Origin: Ignavibacteriota bacterium
GTDB taxonomy: Bacteria > Bacteroidota > Ignavibacteria > UBA10030
DNA length: 37,366 bases
Assembly: GCA_003162695.1 (NCBI GenBank)
Contig: PMML01000113.1
Span: forward strand, 1-37,366
Direction of reading: 5' to 3'
The position numbers and the translations under genes were made by a program. Positions within the stretch are counted from its first letter, which is position 1; every line of letters starts with the position of its first letter. Below the pieces are notes generated by a model that saw only the letters and a list, made by a program, of their open reading frames with translations, was not told the DNA's origin and made no database searches. Below, piece after piece: positions 1 through 8,799 of this stretch.

Positions 1-2
1 GC

Positions 3-716
3 GGAGGGGTCGGTTTGGACAATATCGATGTAGCTGCCGCACAAGCCAAGGGAATTCTTGTATTGAATACGCCGGGCGCATCTGCAATTTCTGTTGCAGA
101 ACTTGCTCTTGCTCATATGCTTGCGGTTGCACGCTTCCTGAATGTCAGCACAACGGAAATTCGTCAGGGAAAATGGCCGAAAAAGGAATTCAGCAAAGGT
201 TTTGAATTGTACAAAAAAAACCTCGGCATTTTCGGACTCGGGAACATCGGCAAGGAAGTTGCAAGACGCGGTCTGGCGTTCGGCATGCATGTCCTGGCAT
301 ACGATCCTCCGTTTACTCCGATGGACTTCTTCGTAGAAATAACGACAAAAGAAAAGTTGCTGGCAAATTCGGATTTTATTACTCTTCACCTGCCTCTGGA
401 TAAGAAGCAGGGTCCGACGATCGGAAAAAAAGAATTCGACCTTATGAAAAAGGGAGTTGTCCTCATTAACTGCGCGCGCGGAGGCGTCGTTGATGAAGCT
501 GCACTGCTCGATGCTTTGAACAGCGGAAAAGTTGCCGCGGCAGGACTGGACGTGTTTACGAATGAACCTCCTACAGAAGCGCAAAAAGCGCTGATCGAAC
601 ATCCGCGTGTCAGCGTTTCGCCCCACATCGGCGGATCGACCGTCGAAGCGCAGGAACGTGTCGGAGCGGAGATTGCGCTCAAGATTAATAAAGCATTTGA
701 GGAGATGAACGCGTAA
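3..716 (+). CDS. serA: D-3-phosphoglycerate dehydrogenase-like protein, 5'-truncated by the window edge
   Basis: The frame is open to the left edge (GGVGLDNIDV...). D-2-hydroxyacid dehydrogenase motifs: GIFGLGNIGKEVARRG (NAD-binding), INCARGGVVDEAAL, SPHIGGSTVEAQERVG. Ends without an ACT domain. Confidence 0.9.
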   Translation, partial: GGVGLDNIDVAAAQAKGILVLNTPGASAISVAELALAHMLAVARFLNVSTTEIRQGKWPKKEFSKGFELYKKNLGIFGLGNIGKEVARRGLAFGMHVLAYDPPFTPMDFFVEITTKEKLLANSDFITLHLPLDKKQGPTIGKKEFDLMKKGVVLINCARGGVVDEAALLDALNSGKVAAAGLDVFTNEPPTEAQKALIEHPRVSVSPHIGGSTVEAQERVGAEIALKINKAFEEMNA

Positions 717-730
717 GCGGTATAAGCAGC

Positions 731-1969
731 ATGTCCACAATCCGACCGTTTAAAGCTTTCCGGCCAAAGGCGGAATTTGCCGGTGAAGTCGCTTCTCCCC
801 CGTATGATGTTCTGAATTCCGATGAGGCGCGCAGGCAGGCTGCGGGTCATCCGTATTCTTTTCTTCATGTCGGAAAACCGGAGATCGATCTCGATCCGTC
901 CATTGATCCGCACGATCCTCTCGTGTATGAAAAGGCAAGAGAAAATCTCCGGAAGCTTGTCGATCAAAAAATTCTTGCCGGTGATCCCGCGCCATTCCTC
1001 TATGTCTATGCACAGACGATGGAAGGGCGTACGCAGTACGGACTTGTAGGATGCGCTTCGGTGGAAGAGTACTGGAACGGGATTATAAAAAAACACGAAT
1101 TCACGCGCAAGGATAAAGAAGAAGACCGCTGCCGGCACGTCCGTATAACCGGCGCGCATTCCGGACCAGCCTTTTTGATCTACCCCGATCAACCGGAAAT
1201 CGATGCGATCATTTCCAAAATTGTAAGCGCTCCGCCGGAGAACGATCATACTGCGGCGGATGGAATTCGACATCGATGCTGGATCGTCAGCGATGCGTCC
1301 TCCGCTGAAAAGATTGCCGGCATTTTCCAAAAAATTCCCCGGCTGTATATTGCAGACGGGCATCACCGCACAGCTGCCGCAGGCCGCGTGGGCAGAGAAC
1401 GGGCGGAGGCAAATCCGAACCATACCGGAAAAGAAGAATATAATTTTTTCCTGGCTGTCTATTTCCCTGCGTCGCAGCTCCGCATACTGGACTATAACCG
1501 TGTAGTCAAGGATTTGAACGGCCTGACCGAAATGGAGTTCCTTGAAAAAATAAGCGCGAATTTTTCCCTCCGCGAGTCCTCTGCGGCTGTCCGCCCTGGA
1601 AAGAAAGGGGATATGGGTATGTATCTCGGCGGCCGCTGGTACACGCTGACAACGGATCCGTTGCTTCTCAATGCCGGCGATTCTACCGATCGGCTGGATG
1701 TTTCGATTCTTCAAAAATATCTGCTCGATCCGATTCTGGGCATACACGATCCGCGCGTGGACAAGCGGATTGACTTTGTCGGCGGCATAAGAGGTCTTGG
1801 GGAATTGGAAAAACGCGTCGATTCGGGCGAAATGAAAATAGCTTTCAGCATGTACCCCACGTCGGTACAGGAACTTTTTGCCATAGCGGATGAAGACAAG
1901 GTCATGCCTCCGAAATCGACATGGTTCGAACCGAAACTGCGCGACGGCTTATTCGTGCATTTCCTATAA
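731..1969 (+). CDS. DUF1015 family protein
   Basis: 412 aa; N-terminal IRPFKAFRPK...VASPPYDVL and central YIADGHHRTAAA typical of DUF1015; starts 14 nt after serA. Confidence 0.85.
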   Translation: MSTIRPFKAFRPKAEFAGEVASPPYDVLNSDEARRQAAGHPYSFLHVGKPEIDLDPSIDPHDPLVYEKARENLRKLVDQKILAGDPAPFLYVYAQTMEGRTQYGLVGCASVEEYWNGIIKKHEFTRKDKEEDRCRHVRITGAHSGPAFLIYPDQPEIDAIISKIVSAPPENDHTAADGIRHRCWIVSDASSAEKIAGIFQKIPRLYIADGHHRTAAAGRVGRERAEANPNHTGKEEYNFFLAVYFPASQLRILDYNRVVKDLNGLTEMEFLEKISANFSLRESSAAVRPGKKGDMGMYLGGRWYTLTTDPLLLNAGDSTDRLDVSILQKYLLDPILGIHDPRVDKRIDFVGGIRGLGELEKRVDSGEMKIAFSMYPTSVQELFAIADEDKVMPPKSTWFEPKLRDGLFVHFL

Positions 1970-2027
1970 AAGGATTTTTTCTGCCGTACCGGTATCGATG
2001 TAAACCGGATCGGATGCGGAGTGTGTA

Positions 2028-2279
2028 ATGACGATATCTGTGAGCAAGAAAGCAAAGGGTACGGTTGTTATTGTTGCCGAGCGCTGCAAGGGCTGCGGTT
2101 TCTGCGTGGAGTTCTGTCCTCCGAAATGTCTGGAGTTTACGGATCAATACAACGCAAAGGGGTACCATCCTCCGGTCCTCGCGAGAATCGATGATTGCAC
2201 CGGATGCGACATGTGCGGGATTATTTGTCCCGATTTTGCTATCTATGGATTTCTTAAAAAGAATATCAAGGAAGTATAA
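2028..2279 (+). CDS. korD: 4Fe-4S ferredoxin, delta-type subunit of 2-oxoacid:ferredoxin oxidoreductase
   Basis: 83 aa with two CxxCxxCxxxCP-like clusters (CKGCGFCVEFCPPKC, CTGCDMCGIICP); first gene of the kor cluster. Confidence 0.85.
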   Translation: MTISVSKKAKGTVVIVAERCKGCGFCVEFCPPKCLEFTDQYNAKGYHPPVLARIDDCTGCDMCGIICPDFAIYGFLKKNIKEV

Positions 2280-2281
2280 GT

Positions 2282-3445
2282 ATGCATGCAGATCCGATTG
2301 GAGTGTTGACGGGACCGCATTTTATCGACGGTGATCATGCGTGCAGTGAAGGTGCGATTTCCGCGGGGTGCCGTTTTGTTGCAGGCTATCCGATCACGCC
2401 GTCGACCGAAATAGTCGAACGCATCGCCGATAGGTTCCCGCTCGTCGGCGGAATATTTATTCAGATGGAAGATGAACTTGCTTCCTCCATCGCCATTCAG
2501 GGAGCGGCATGGGGCGGAAAAAAAGCGATGACCGTAACTTCAGGTCCCGGCTTTTCTCTCATGATGGAACATATCGGTTATGCTGCAATGACGGAGACGC
2601 CGTGCGTTTTTGTGGACGTGCAGCGCGCAGGTCCGTCGACCGGATTACCGACGATGCCCGCACAGGGCGATATGATGCAGGCTCGCTGGGGTTCTCACGG
2701 CGATTACGGAATTATCGCACTCAGCCCGAACTCTCCGCAGGAATGTTACGACCTGACTATTAAAGCGTTCAACCTCTCCGAGAAATACCGTGTTCCTGTT
2801 CTGCTGATGATGGATGAATGTGTCGGTCATATGATCGAACGCGTTGTCATTCCGAAGGCGGAAGACATCGAAATCTTCGAACGCCGTTCTTTTAGCGGAG
2901 CCCGGGAAGATTTTCTTCTGTATCAGGCCGATGCTGATCTTGTGCCTCCCATGGCCAAAGCCGGGGAAGGCTACCATATCCATGTCACCGGTTTGACGCA
3001 CGACGAGCGGGGCTATCCGAATATGTCGCTCGCGGCGCAGGGAAGACTGATAAACCGCCTGACGGATAAAATTCGATTGAACGCCGATGCAATTGCGGAT
3101 TATCGTGAAGATGGAGTTGAACAGGCGGATGCGGTTGTCGTGACGTACGGCATCACTTCGCGAACCGTTCTGCCGGCTGTCGAACAGGCGCGAAAAGAAG
3201 GAAAGAAGATCGGACATCTGCGGATGATTACCACATGGCCTTTTCCGGAAAAACGGATCCGTGAACTGGCATCGAAAGTAAAGTCGTTTGTCGTTCCGGA
3301 GATCAACCTTGGACAGATGGTCCTGGAAGTCGAACGTGCGGCAGGCCGCAGCAAAGCCCGTGTTCTTTCTGTCCCGCATGCCGGAGGTTCGGTCCACGAC
3401 CCGAAAGAAATTTATGCTGCAATTATGGAAAGTTTGAAAGGATAA
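2282..3445 (+). CDS. korA: 2-oxoacid:ferredoxin oxidoreductase subunit alpha
   Basis: 387 aa; GYPITPSTEI, TSGPGFSLM, QRAGPSTGLPT motifs of the POR/KOR alpha subunit. Confidence 0.92.
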   Translation: MHADPIGVLTGPHFIDGDHACSEGAISAGCRFVAGYPITPSTEIVERIADRFPLVGGIFIQMEDELASSIAIQGAAWGGKKAMTVTSGPGFSLMMEHIGYAAMTETPCVFVDVQRAGPSTGLPTMPAQGDMMQARWGSHGDYGIIALSPNSPQECYDLTIKAFNLSEKYRVPVLLMMDECVGHMIERVVIPKAEDIEIFERRSFSGAREDFLLYQADADLVPPMAKAGEGYHIHVTGLTHDERGYPNMSLAAQGRLINRLTDKIRLNADAIADYREDGVEQADAVVVTYGITSRTVLPAVEQARKEGKKIGHLRMITTWPFPEKRIRELASKVKSFVVPEINLGQMVLEVERAAGRSKARVLSVPHAGGSVHDPKEIYAAIMESLKG

Positions 3446-3450
3446 CGCCG

Positions 3451-4356
3451 ATGGGCGAGGTACAATTATTCGACGATCGTGCTGTTCCGGCGAATCCGGC
3501 TGAAGATTTGCTGCGCATCGACCGCATTCCCCATATCTGGTGTCCGGGCTGCGGAATCGGAACGACGGTTAATTGTTTTGTCCGTGCACTGGAGACGAGC
3601 ACGCTGGATTTACAAAAAACCGCAATTGTGTCCGGTATCGGATGCACAGGACGGGTAGCCGGATATATCAATCTCGATTCGTTCCATACAACGCACGGCC
3701 GCGCGATCCCTTTTGCGACCGGGTTGAAGCTGGCAAATCCGGAATTGAAAGTGATTGTCTACAGCGGCGACGGAGATCTTACAGCGATCGGCGGAAATCA
3801 TTTTATTCATGCCGCCCGGCGTAATGCCGATATGACGGTCATATTGGTGAATAATATGATTTATGGAATGACCGGCGGACAGGCAGCTCCGACGACTCCC
3901 CTGACGGCAACCGCATCGACCATGCCGTACGGCAACTATGAAGAACCGTTCAATCTGCCTTTTCTCGCGGATTCGTGCGGTGCGGTCTACGTGGCGCGCT
4001 GGACTGCTTTTCATGTCCGCCATCTGACTAAAGCCATTAAAGAAGCTGTTCAGAAAAAAGGCTTTTCATTTATCGAGATTCTTGCTCCATGCCCGACGCT
4101 CTACAGCCGCCGCAATAAGCTCGGCGATGGAATGGAACAGATGCAGTTTTACCGCGACAACAGCGAAATTAAACACGGCGCCGATACGAAATCTGTCGGA
4201 CTTGATTTCCAGGGCCGGATCATCGTCGGCAAATTTGTCGATAGAGAGCGTAAACCGTTTCAGGAAGCGATGTTTGACCATCTTAATAAACATTTCGGCA
4301 ATCTTTATGTGCCATCCGAAGAATTGAGAAGTTACAATGCCAAAAACAGAAATTAA
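3451..4356 (+). CDS. korB: 2-oxoacid:ferredoxin oxidoreductase subunit beta
   Basis: 301 aa; IWCPGCGIGT, TPP-binding GDGDLTAIGGNHFIHAARRN, NNMIYGMTGGQAAPTTP. Confidence 0.92.
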   Translation: MGEVQLFDDRAVPANPAEDLLRIDRIPHIWCPGCGIGTTVNCFVRALETSTLDLQKTAIVSGIGCTGRVAGYINLDSFHTTHGRAIPFATGLKLANPELKVIVYSGDGDLTAIGGNHFIHAARRNADMTVILVNNMIYGMTGGQAAPTTPLTATASTMPYGNYEEPFNLPFLADSCGAVYVARWTAFHVRHLTKAIKEAVQKKGFSFIEILAPCPTLYSRRNKLGDGMEQMQFYRDNSEIKHGADTKSVGLDFQGRIIVGKFVDRERKPFQEAMFDHLNKHFGNLYVPSEELRSYNAKNRN

Positions 4357-4882
4357 GATCGGCGGTTTCGGCGGCCAGGGAGTAATTCTCAGCGGATATA
4401 TTCTCGGCCGGGCGGCTTCAATTTTCGATACGAAGTATGCGACCATGATCCAGGCATTTGGCCCCGAAGCGCGGGGGAGTTCCTGCAGCGCGCAGCTTAT
4501 CGTTTCCGATGAGGCGATTACGTATCCGTATATAACCGCGCCGAATCTTATGATTATCATGTCCCAGGAGGCATATACAAAATATTCTCCCGAACTTGCG
4601 CAAGGGGGAACCCTGATTACGGAAGAAGAATTGGTTGTGACGCACAATCTTCGCAAGGATATCATTCATTATTCCATTCCGGCAACACGATTTGCCGAAG
4701 AACTCGGCAAGCGAATCGTCGTCAATATTATTATAATCGGTTTTACGGCCGCACTTTCCGGAGTTGTGAACGCAGATGCAGCCCGCGAGGCGGTTAAAGC
4801 ATCGGTCCCGCAAGGGACGGAAGATCTTAATTTAAAAGCTTTTCAAAAAGGATACGATTATGGATTGAGTCTCCGGTCATAG
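4337..4882 (+). CDS. korC: 2-oxoacid:ferredoxin oxidoreductase subunit gamma
   Basis: 181 aa; KIGGFGGQGVILSGYILGRAA and FGPEARGSSCSAQLIVSDEAI; start overlaps the korB 3' end by 20 nt. Confidence 0.9.
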   Translation: MPKTEIKIGGFGGQGVILSGYILGRAASIFDTKYATMIQAFGPEARGSSCSAQLIVSDEAITYPYITAPNLMIIMSQEAYTKYSPELAQGGTLITEEELVVTHNLRKDIIHYSIPATRFAEELGKRIVVNIIIIGFTAALSGVVNADAAREAVKASVPQGTEDLNLKAFQKGYDYGLSLRS

Positions 4883-4957
4883 GAGCATGTTGAAATTACC
4901 CGGATGCTCGCTTTTAATCTTATGTGAGCGCAATGCTGCAATAAAAGAAAAATCGCT

Positions 4958-5770
4958 ATGATGAAAATTAGAGAAATCCAGACTGTCGAAATACCTCATC
5001 TGAAAAAGATTCCGCCGGAAGAATGGAATATAGACCTTCCACAGCTTATTGCATTTCATTTTGGCTACCAGTATTACTATCCGGTTATAGCAGAGATCGA
5101 CGGAGGCATTGCGGGTTTCGGCAATGCATTGGTCAATGGAAAGATAGGATGGCTGGGGAATATTTCCGTTCTTCCGGAATTCAGAAAGCAAGGCATAGGG
5201 TATGCGCTGACTATGCATCTGGTGGAGTACTGCAAAAGCAAAGGATGTACCACCCAGATTCTTTCATCCAGCGAGATGGGGGTTTCGATGTATAAGCGAA
5301 TAGGATTTCAGCCGGAGACAAACTATCTTTTTTTCAAAGGCGAACCTAAGACATGGTACACCATCCATGCGAATATCAGGAGGATAGTCCAGGATGATAT
5401 ACCTTACCTTGCGGGACTTGATTTGGAGATTTCAGGAGAAGAGCGGTTTCCGTTCATTGAGAGATTCTTTTCGACCGGCTGGGTCTTTACTGCAGATTTC
5501 TCGCCCGAAATACGCGGACTGTATTTGCCCGACATGGGGAACGGTTTGATCTTCGCAAGGGATGAAAAAGCCGGCATCGAGTTGATGAGATTTCGGTGGA
5601 GCAAGGGGAAGAAAAACGCAGTTATTCCATCGGACAACAAAGCAGCGCAGATTGTTTTGCAGAGCGAAGGATTTCTTCAATACCGAGAAGCACCGCGTAT
5701 GGTACTTGGAGAGGAAGTGTACTGGAAGCCCCAATCGGTTTTCAATAGAGGAACCGGATATTGCGGATAA
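4958..5770 (+). CDS. GNAT family N-acetyltransferase, probably two tandem GNAT-like domains
   Basis: 270 aa; N-terminal half has GNAT motif A (ISVLPEFRKQGIGYALTMHLVEYCKSKGC); C-terminal half reads as a second GNAT-like unit (IVQDDIPYLAGLDLEISGEERFPFIERF). Confidence 0.8.
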   Translation: MMKIREIQTVEIPHLKKIPPEEWNIDLPQLIAFHFGYQYYYPVIAEIDGGIAGFGNALVNGKIGWLGNISVLPEFRKQGIGYALTMHLVEYCKSKGCTTQILSSSEMGVSMYKRIGFQPETNYLFFKGEPKTWYTIHANIRRIVQDDIPYLAGLDLEISGEERFPFIERFFSTGWVFTADFSPEIRGLYLPDMGNGLIFARDEKAGIELMRFRWSKGKKNAVIPSDNKAAQIVLQSEGFLQYREAPRMVLGEEVYWKPQSVFNRGTGYCG

Positions 5771-5773
5771 AAA

Positions 5774-5798
5774 AAGGGTACCGGCTTGCGGTACCCTT
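5774..5798 (-). terminator. Intrinsic terminator for the minus-strand repeat protein gene
   Basis: Perfect 10-bp inverted repeat AAGGGTACCG/CGGTACCCTT with 5-nt loop; on the minus strand it is followed by a T tract (AAAAAA on plus at about 5770-5775). Confidence 0.8.
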
Positions 5799-5851
5799 AG
5801 GAATATCAATACTCTGCTCCTCTGTTCCGGGAAGCAGTTCTTACCTTGAGG

Positions 5852-8347
5852 CTATTTCAATAATAATAATTTTTTCACTGCCGTGTAGGATACTGTCTGT
5901 CCCGAAGAGACGGCATTTGCCGCAAGGCGATAGAAATAAACTCCGCTGGCGTATTTGCCGGCATTGAAAGTGATTGAATGGCTTCCGGCCGTCTGTGTTT
6001 CATCAATAAGAGTCGTAAGCTCACGGCCGAGTATGTCGTAGACCTTGAGCGTTACATGGCTCGCTGCCGGTATCTGGAAGCTGATGATGGTACTTGGATT
6101 GAAAGGATTCGGATAATTTTGGTTCAGTGCAAATGTCGCCGGCAGCGAAGCTCCGGAGGATTTAGCGATTCCTGTTGCCGTGTACGAAGCTGTCAGTCCC
6201 GCAATAGAAGAATGATAATTACCTTCGATAGAAGAGAAGTCTCCGCCTACGTACACGTTTGATCCGGAAGGTGTGACAGCATAGACATAGCTGTCCGGGT
6301 TCGGATTCCAGGGCGTGAGATTACCCGTAGTTACATCAAGAGCGCCTAAATAATTGCATGCAGCATTCCCGATGGCGGTAAAATTTCCTGCGGCATACAC
6401 CGTCGATCCGGATACGGCGAGTGCATAGACATATGTATCGGCCGCCGGATTCCAGTTTGTGGCTTTGCCCGTGCTTGCGTCGACAGCGGCAATAAAATTT
6501 CTTGTGACCGACGTCGTCGTGTCGCCGAAGTGCGTGAAATATCCTCCCGCATACAAAATTCCGTTTCCAACCGCCAGTGCGCGGACAGAACCGTTAGCGC
6601 TCGTATCCCATGGAAGTGCTGTGCCTGTGGGAATGTCGAGTGCGGCAATATATCTGCGAATGGCGGAACTGCCCATCAATGTAAAATTTCCGCCGGCATA
6701 CAGAGTCGATCCGGATGTAGCAAGAGCATATACGTAGTTATTGGGAGACGGATTCCAGCTTGTTGCCATTCCTGTTGCCGTGTCCAATTCTGCAATATAT
6801 TTTCTCCCCGCGCCGCCGATGCTGTCAAAGTACCCACCGGCGTACACCTTAGAATTGTAGGTTAGTAGCGCTTGAACGGCGCCGGTTGCTCTCGGATTCC
6901 ATGGCGTGGCTCTTCCCGATGATGTATCCAGTGCTGCGATAAAGCTGCGGGCTGAATTTCCGATGTTTGTAAAATATCCGCCTGTGTATATTGTCGATCC
7001 GCTGATGGATATTTTATAGACGGGGCCGTCTGCATTCGGGTTCCATGATGCTGCTTTTCCGGTGGGAAGATAGAGTGCGGCAATATTATTTCGTACCGAA
7101 TCGCCTGCGCTGGAGAGAGAACCGCCTGCATAGATGGTTGAACCCTGGGCAGCAAGCGAGAAAACGTAATTGTTGCTGCGTGGATTCCAGTTCTTTACAA
7201 AACCGGCCAGCGTATCGATTGCGGCAAGTGCATTCCTTGCTGCACCGCCGATATTTGTGAAGTACCCCGCAGCATAGATTGTCGAACCGGAAAGTATGAG
7301 CGCAGCGACACTATTGTCGGCATTCGGATTCCATGGTTTGAGATATTCCGACGCCGTATCGAGAGCCGACGTATCAAGAGCGGCAAGATAATTACGCGTT
7401 ATCGGAAATCCCAGTGTATCGCTTCCTATCGATGTAAAGCTCCCGCCGATATAGAGCGTCGGTCCGGAGAAGAGCAATGTGTTTACGCTGCCATTCGGCT
7501 CGGGATCCCATGATGTAGGTATTGCTGTGCCGGTATCAAGAGCGGCAAGATAATTTCTTGTATAGGACGAATCGAGTGTGGAAAACGAACCTCCGGCATA
7601 AAGTTTTGATCCGGAGACTGCAAGTGAATAGACGTAACCGCTTGCTCTTGGATTCCATGCTTTGACGGCACCTGTTGCGCTGTCCAGAGCTGCGAGGTAT
7701 GTTCGAGCCGAGTCGCCTGTCATCGTTACAATCGAATCGCCGATCTGTGTAAAGAATCCTCCAATATAGACTGCCGTTCTGGAAACCGCAATTGCATCGA
7801 CTTGATCGTTTGCATCCGGATTCCATTGTGTTGCTTGACCGGTCGACGTGTTCAGCGCCGCAATATTGTTCCGTGCGGAACCGCCGATGTTTGCAAAACG
7901 TCCTCCGACATACAATGTTGAACCGGAAAGGGCAAGCGTGCGAATCGTTGCGTACGTGTCAGGATTTGGATTCCAGGCGGCATCGACTGTGTTATCGTTC
8001 TTGATATGCGCGATGCTGTTTCGTGATATCGTACCTACGGTCGTAAAGTTTCCTCCAATATACCATCCGCCGGATCCGTCCGGTATAACGCAATACACAA
8101 TGCCGTTGACTTTTGGAAAACCGGGAACGATAGTTCCTGAATCAATGTCCAGAACGACGCCGTGCCCCGTGTACGGCCCGACTGCGGAAAAAATACCTCC
8201 GATATAGAGAGTCGATCCATCACTGCTCGGAGTTACGGTGTAAACCGTGCCATTGGTGATCCACATATTGTCGTTGACGACGGTTTGCGCCTTTAATGGA
8301 TTTATAAAAAGCATCGCGAGTACAGCGTAAAAAAAAGAATACTTCAT
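5852..8347 (-). CDS. Secreted repeat protein (delta-60/beta-propeller-like repeats) with T9SS type A C-terminal sorting domain
   Basis: Start at ATG 8347 chosen over 8365 because GGAG lies upstream and MKYSFFYAVLAMLFINPLKAQ is a signal peptide. About 14 repeats of the form (Y)VYALAVSGSTLYAGGxFTxIG...RNxIAALDTxTGxATxWNPxxN, then NQNYPNPFNPSTIISFQIP...VTLKVYDILGRELTTLIDE...GVYFYRL. Confidence 0.88.
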   Translation of the reverse strand: MKYSFFYAVLAMLFINPLKAQTVVNDNMWITNGTVYTVTPSSDGSTLYIGGIFSAVGPYTGHGVVLDIDSGTIVPGFPKVNGIVYCVIPDGSGGWYIGGNFTTVGTISRNSIAHIKNDNTVDAAWNPNPDTYATIRTLALSGSTLYVGGRFANIGGSARNNIAALNTSTGQATQWNPDANDQVDAIAVSRTAVYIGGFFTQIGDSIVTMTGDSARTYLAALDSATGAVKAWNPRASGYVYSLAVSGSKLYAGGSFSTLDSSYTRNYLAALDTGTAIPTSWDPEPNGSVNTLLFSGPTLYIGGSFTSIGSDTLGFPITRNYLAALDTSALDTASEYLKPWNPNADNSVAALILSGSTIYAAGYFTNIGGAARNALAAIDTLAGFVKNWNPRSNNYVFSLAAQGSTIYAGGSLSSAGDSVRNNIAALYLPTGKAASWNPNADGPVYKISISGSTIYTGGYFTNIGNSARSFIAALDTSSGRATPWNPRATGAVQALLTYNSKVYAGGYFDSIGGAGRKYIAELDTATGMATSWNPSPNNYVYALATSGSTLYAGGNFTLMGSSAIRRYIAALDIPTGTALPWDTSANGSVRALAVGNGILYAGGYFTHFGDTTTSVTRNFIAAVDASTGKATNWNPAADTYVYALAVSGSTVYAAGNFTAIGNAACNYLGALDVTTGNLTPWNPNPDSYVYAVTPSGSNVYVGGDFSSIEGNYHSSIAGLTASYTATGIAKSSGASLPATFALNQNYPNPFNPSTIISFQIPAASHVTLKVYDILGRELTTLIDETQTAGSHSITFNAGKYASGVYFYRLAANAVSSGQTVSYTAVKKLLLLK

Positions 8348-8799
8348 TTCTGTTCTCCACAGCATTAAAATTCAATGCATAGATCTAAAAAACGGATTAT
8401 ATTCATTCTGTTCTTGTATGTCCATTGCAGCCGGCCGATATTGAAGCTCCGATAATTCTCCCATATTCCATGAATATTCCTGCAATCAATTCGATTTCTC
8501 ATGGAGATATTTCCGGATAGTCTCTCTTGCTTTTCCTGCATATAGAAGGACATTATGCGGGACGGAATCGAATGCACAGACCGTCAGCTCTTTATGGACA
8601 ATGAACAGCGATGATTCCACTTGTTCAAAACTCAATAATATAAAGAATCTTAAGTAAATATCGCGAAAAGTGACCCCAATCGCAATGAAAATTAAAAATG
8701 AGAATTATCCATTTTCCTGCTTTCATAGACGTAGGGAAAGACGTTCACGTTCCAGCCAAGAAGTGCAAGGAGCATTTTATGTGTTTCTTTTATGTGTTT

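Noticed and set aside
386-1747. 453-aa minus-strand ORF antisense to serA and DUF1015
   Set aside because: Overlaps two strongly supported plus-strand genes, has no recognisable motifs, and its composition looks like a shadow ORF.
2645-3397. 250-aa minus-strand ORF antisense to korA
   Set aside because: Shadow ORF; korA has clear family motifs over the same span.
5852-8347. Repetitive DNA considered as CRISPR or noncoding tandem repeat
   Set aside because: Repeats are degenerate about 145-180 bp coding units in one open frame, not short identical repeats with unique spacers.
8400-8790. AT-rich intergenic region with TTTTATGTGTT duplicates considered as an IS remnant
   Set aside because: No transposase motifs or paired terminal inverted repeats were found.
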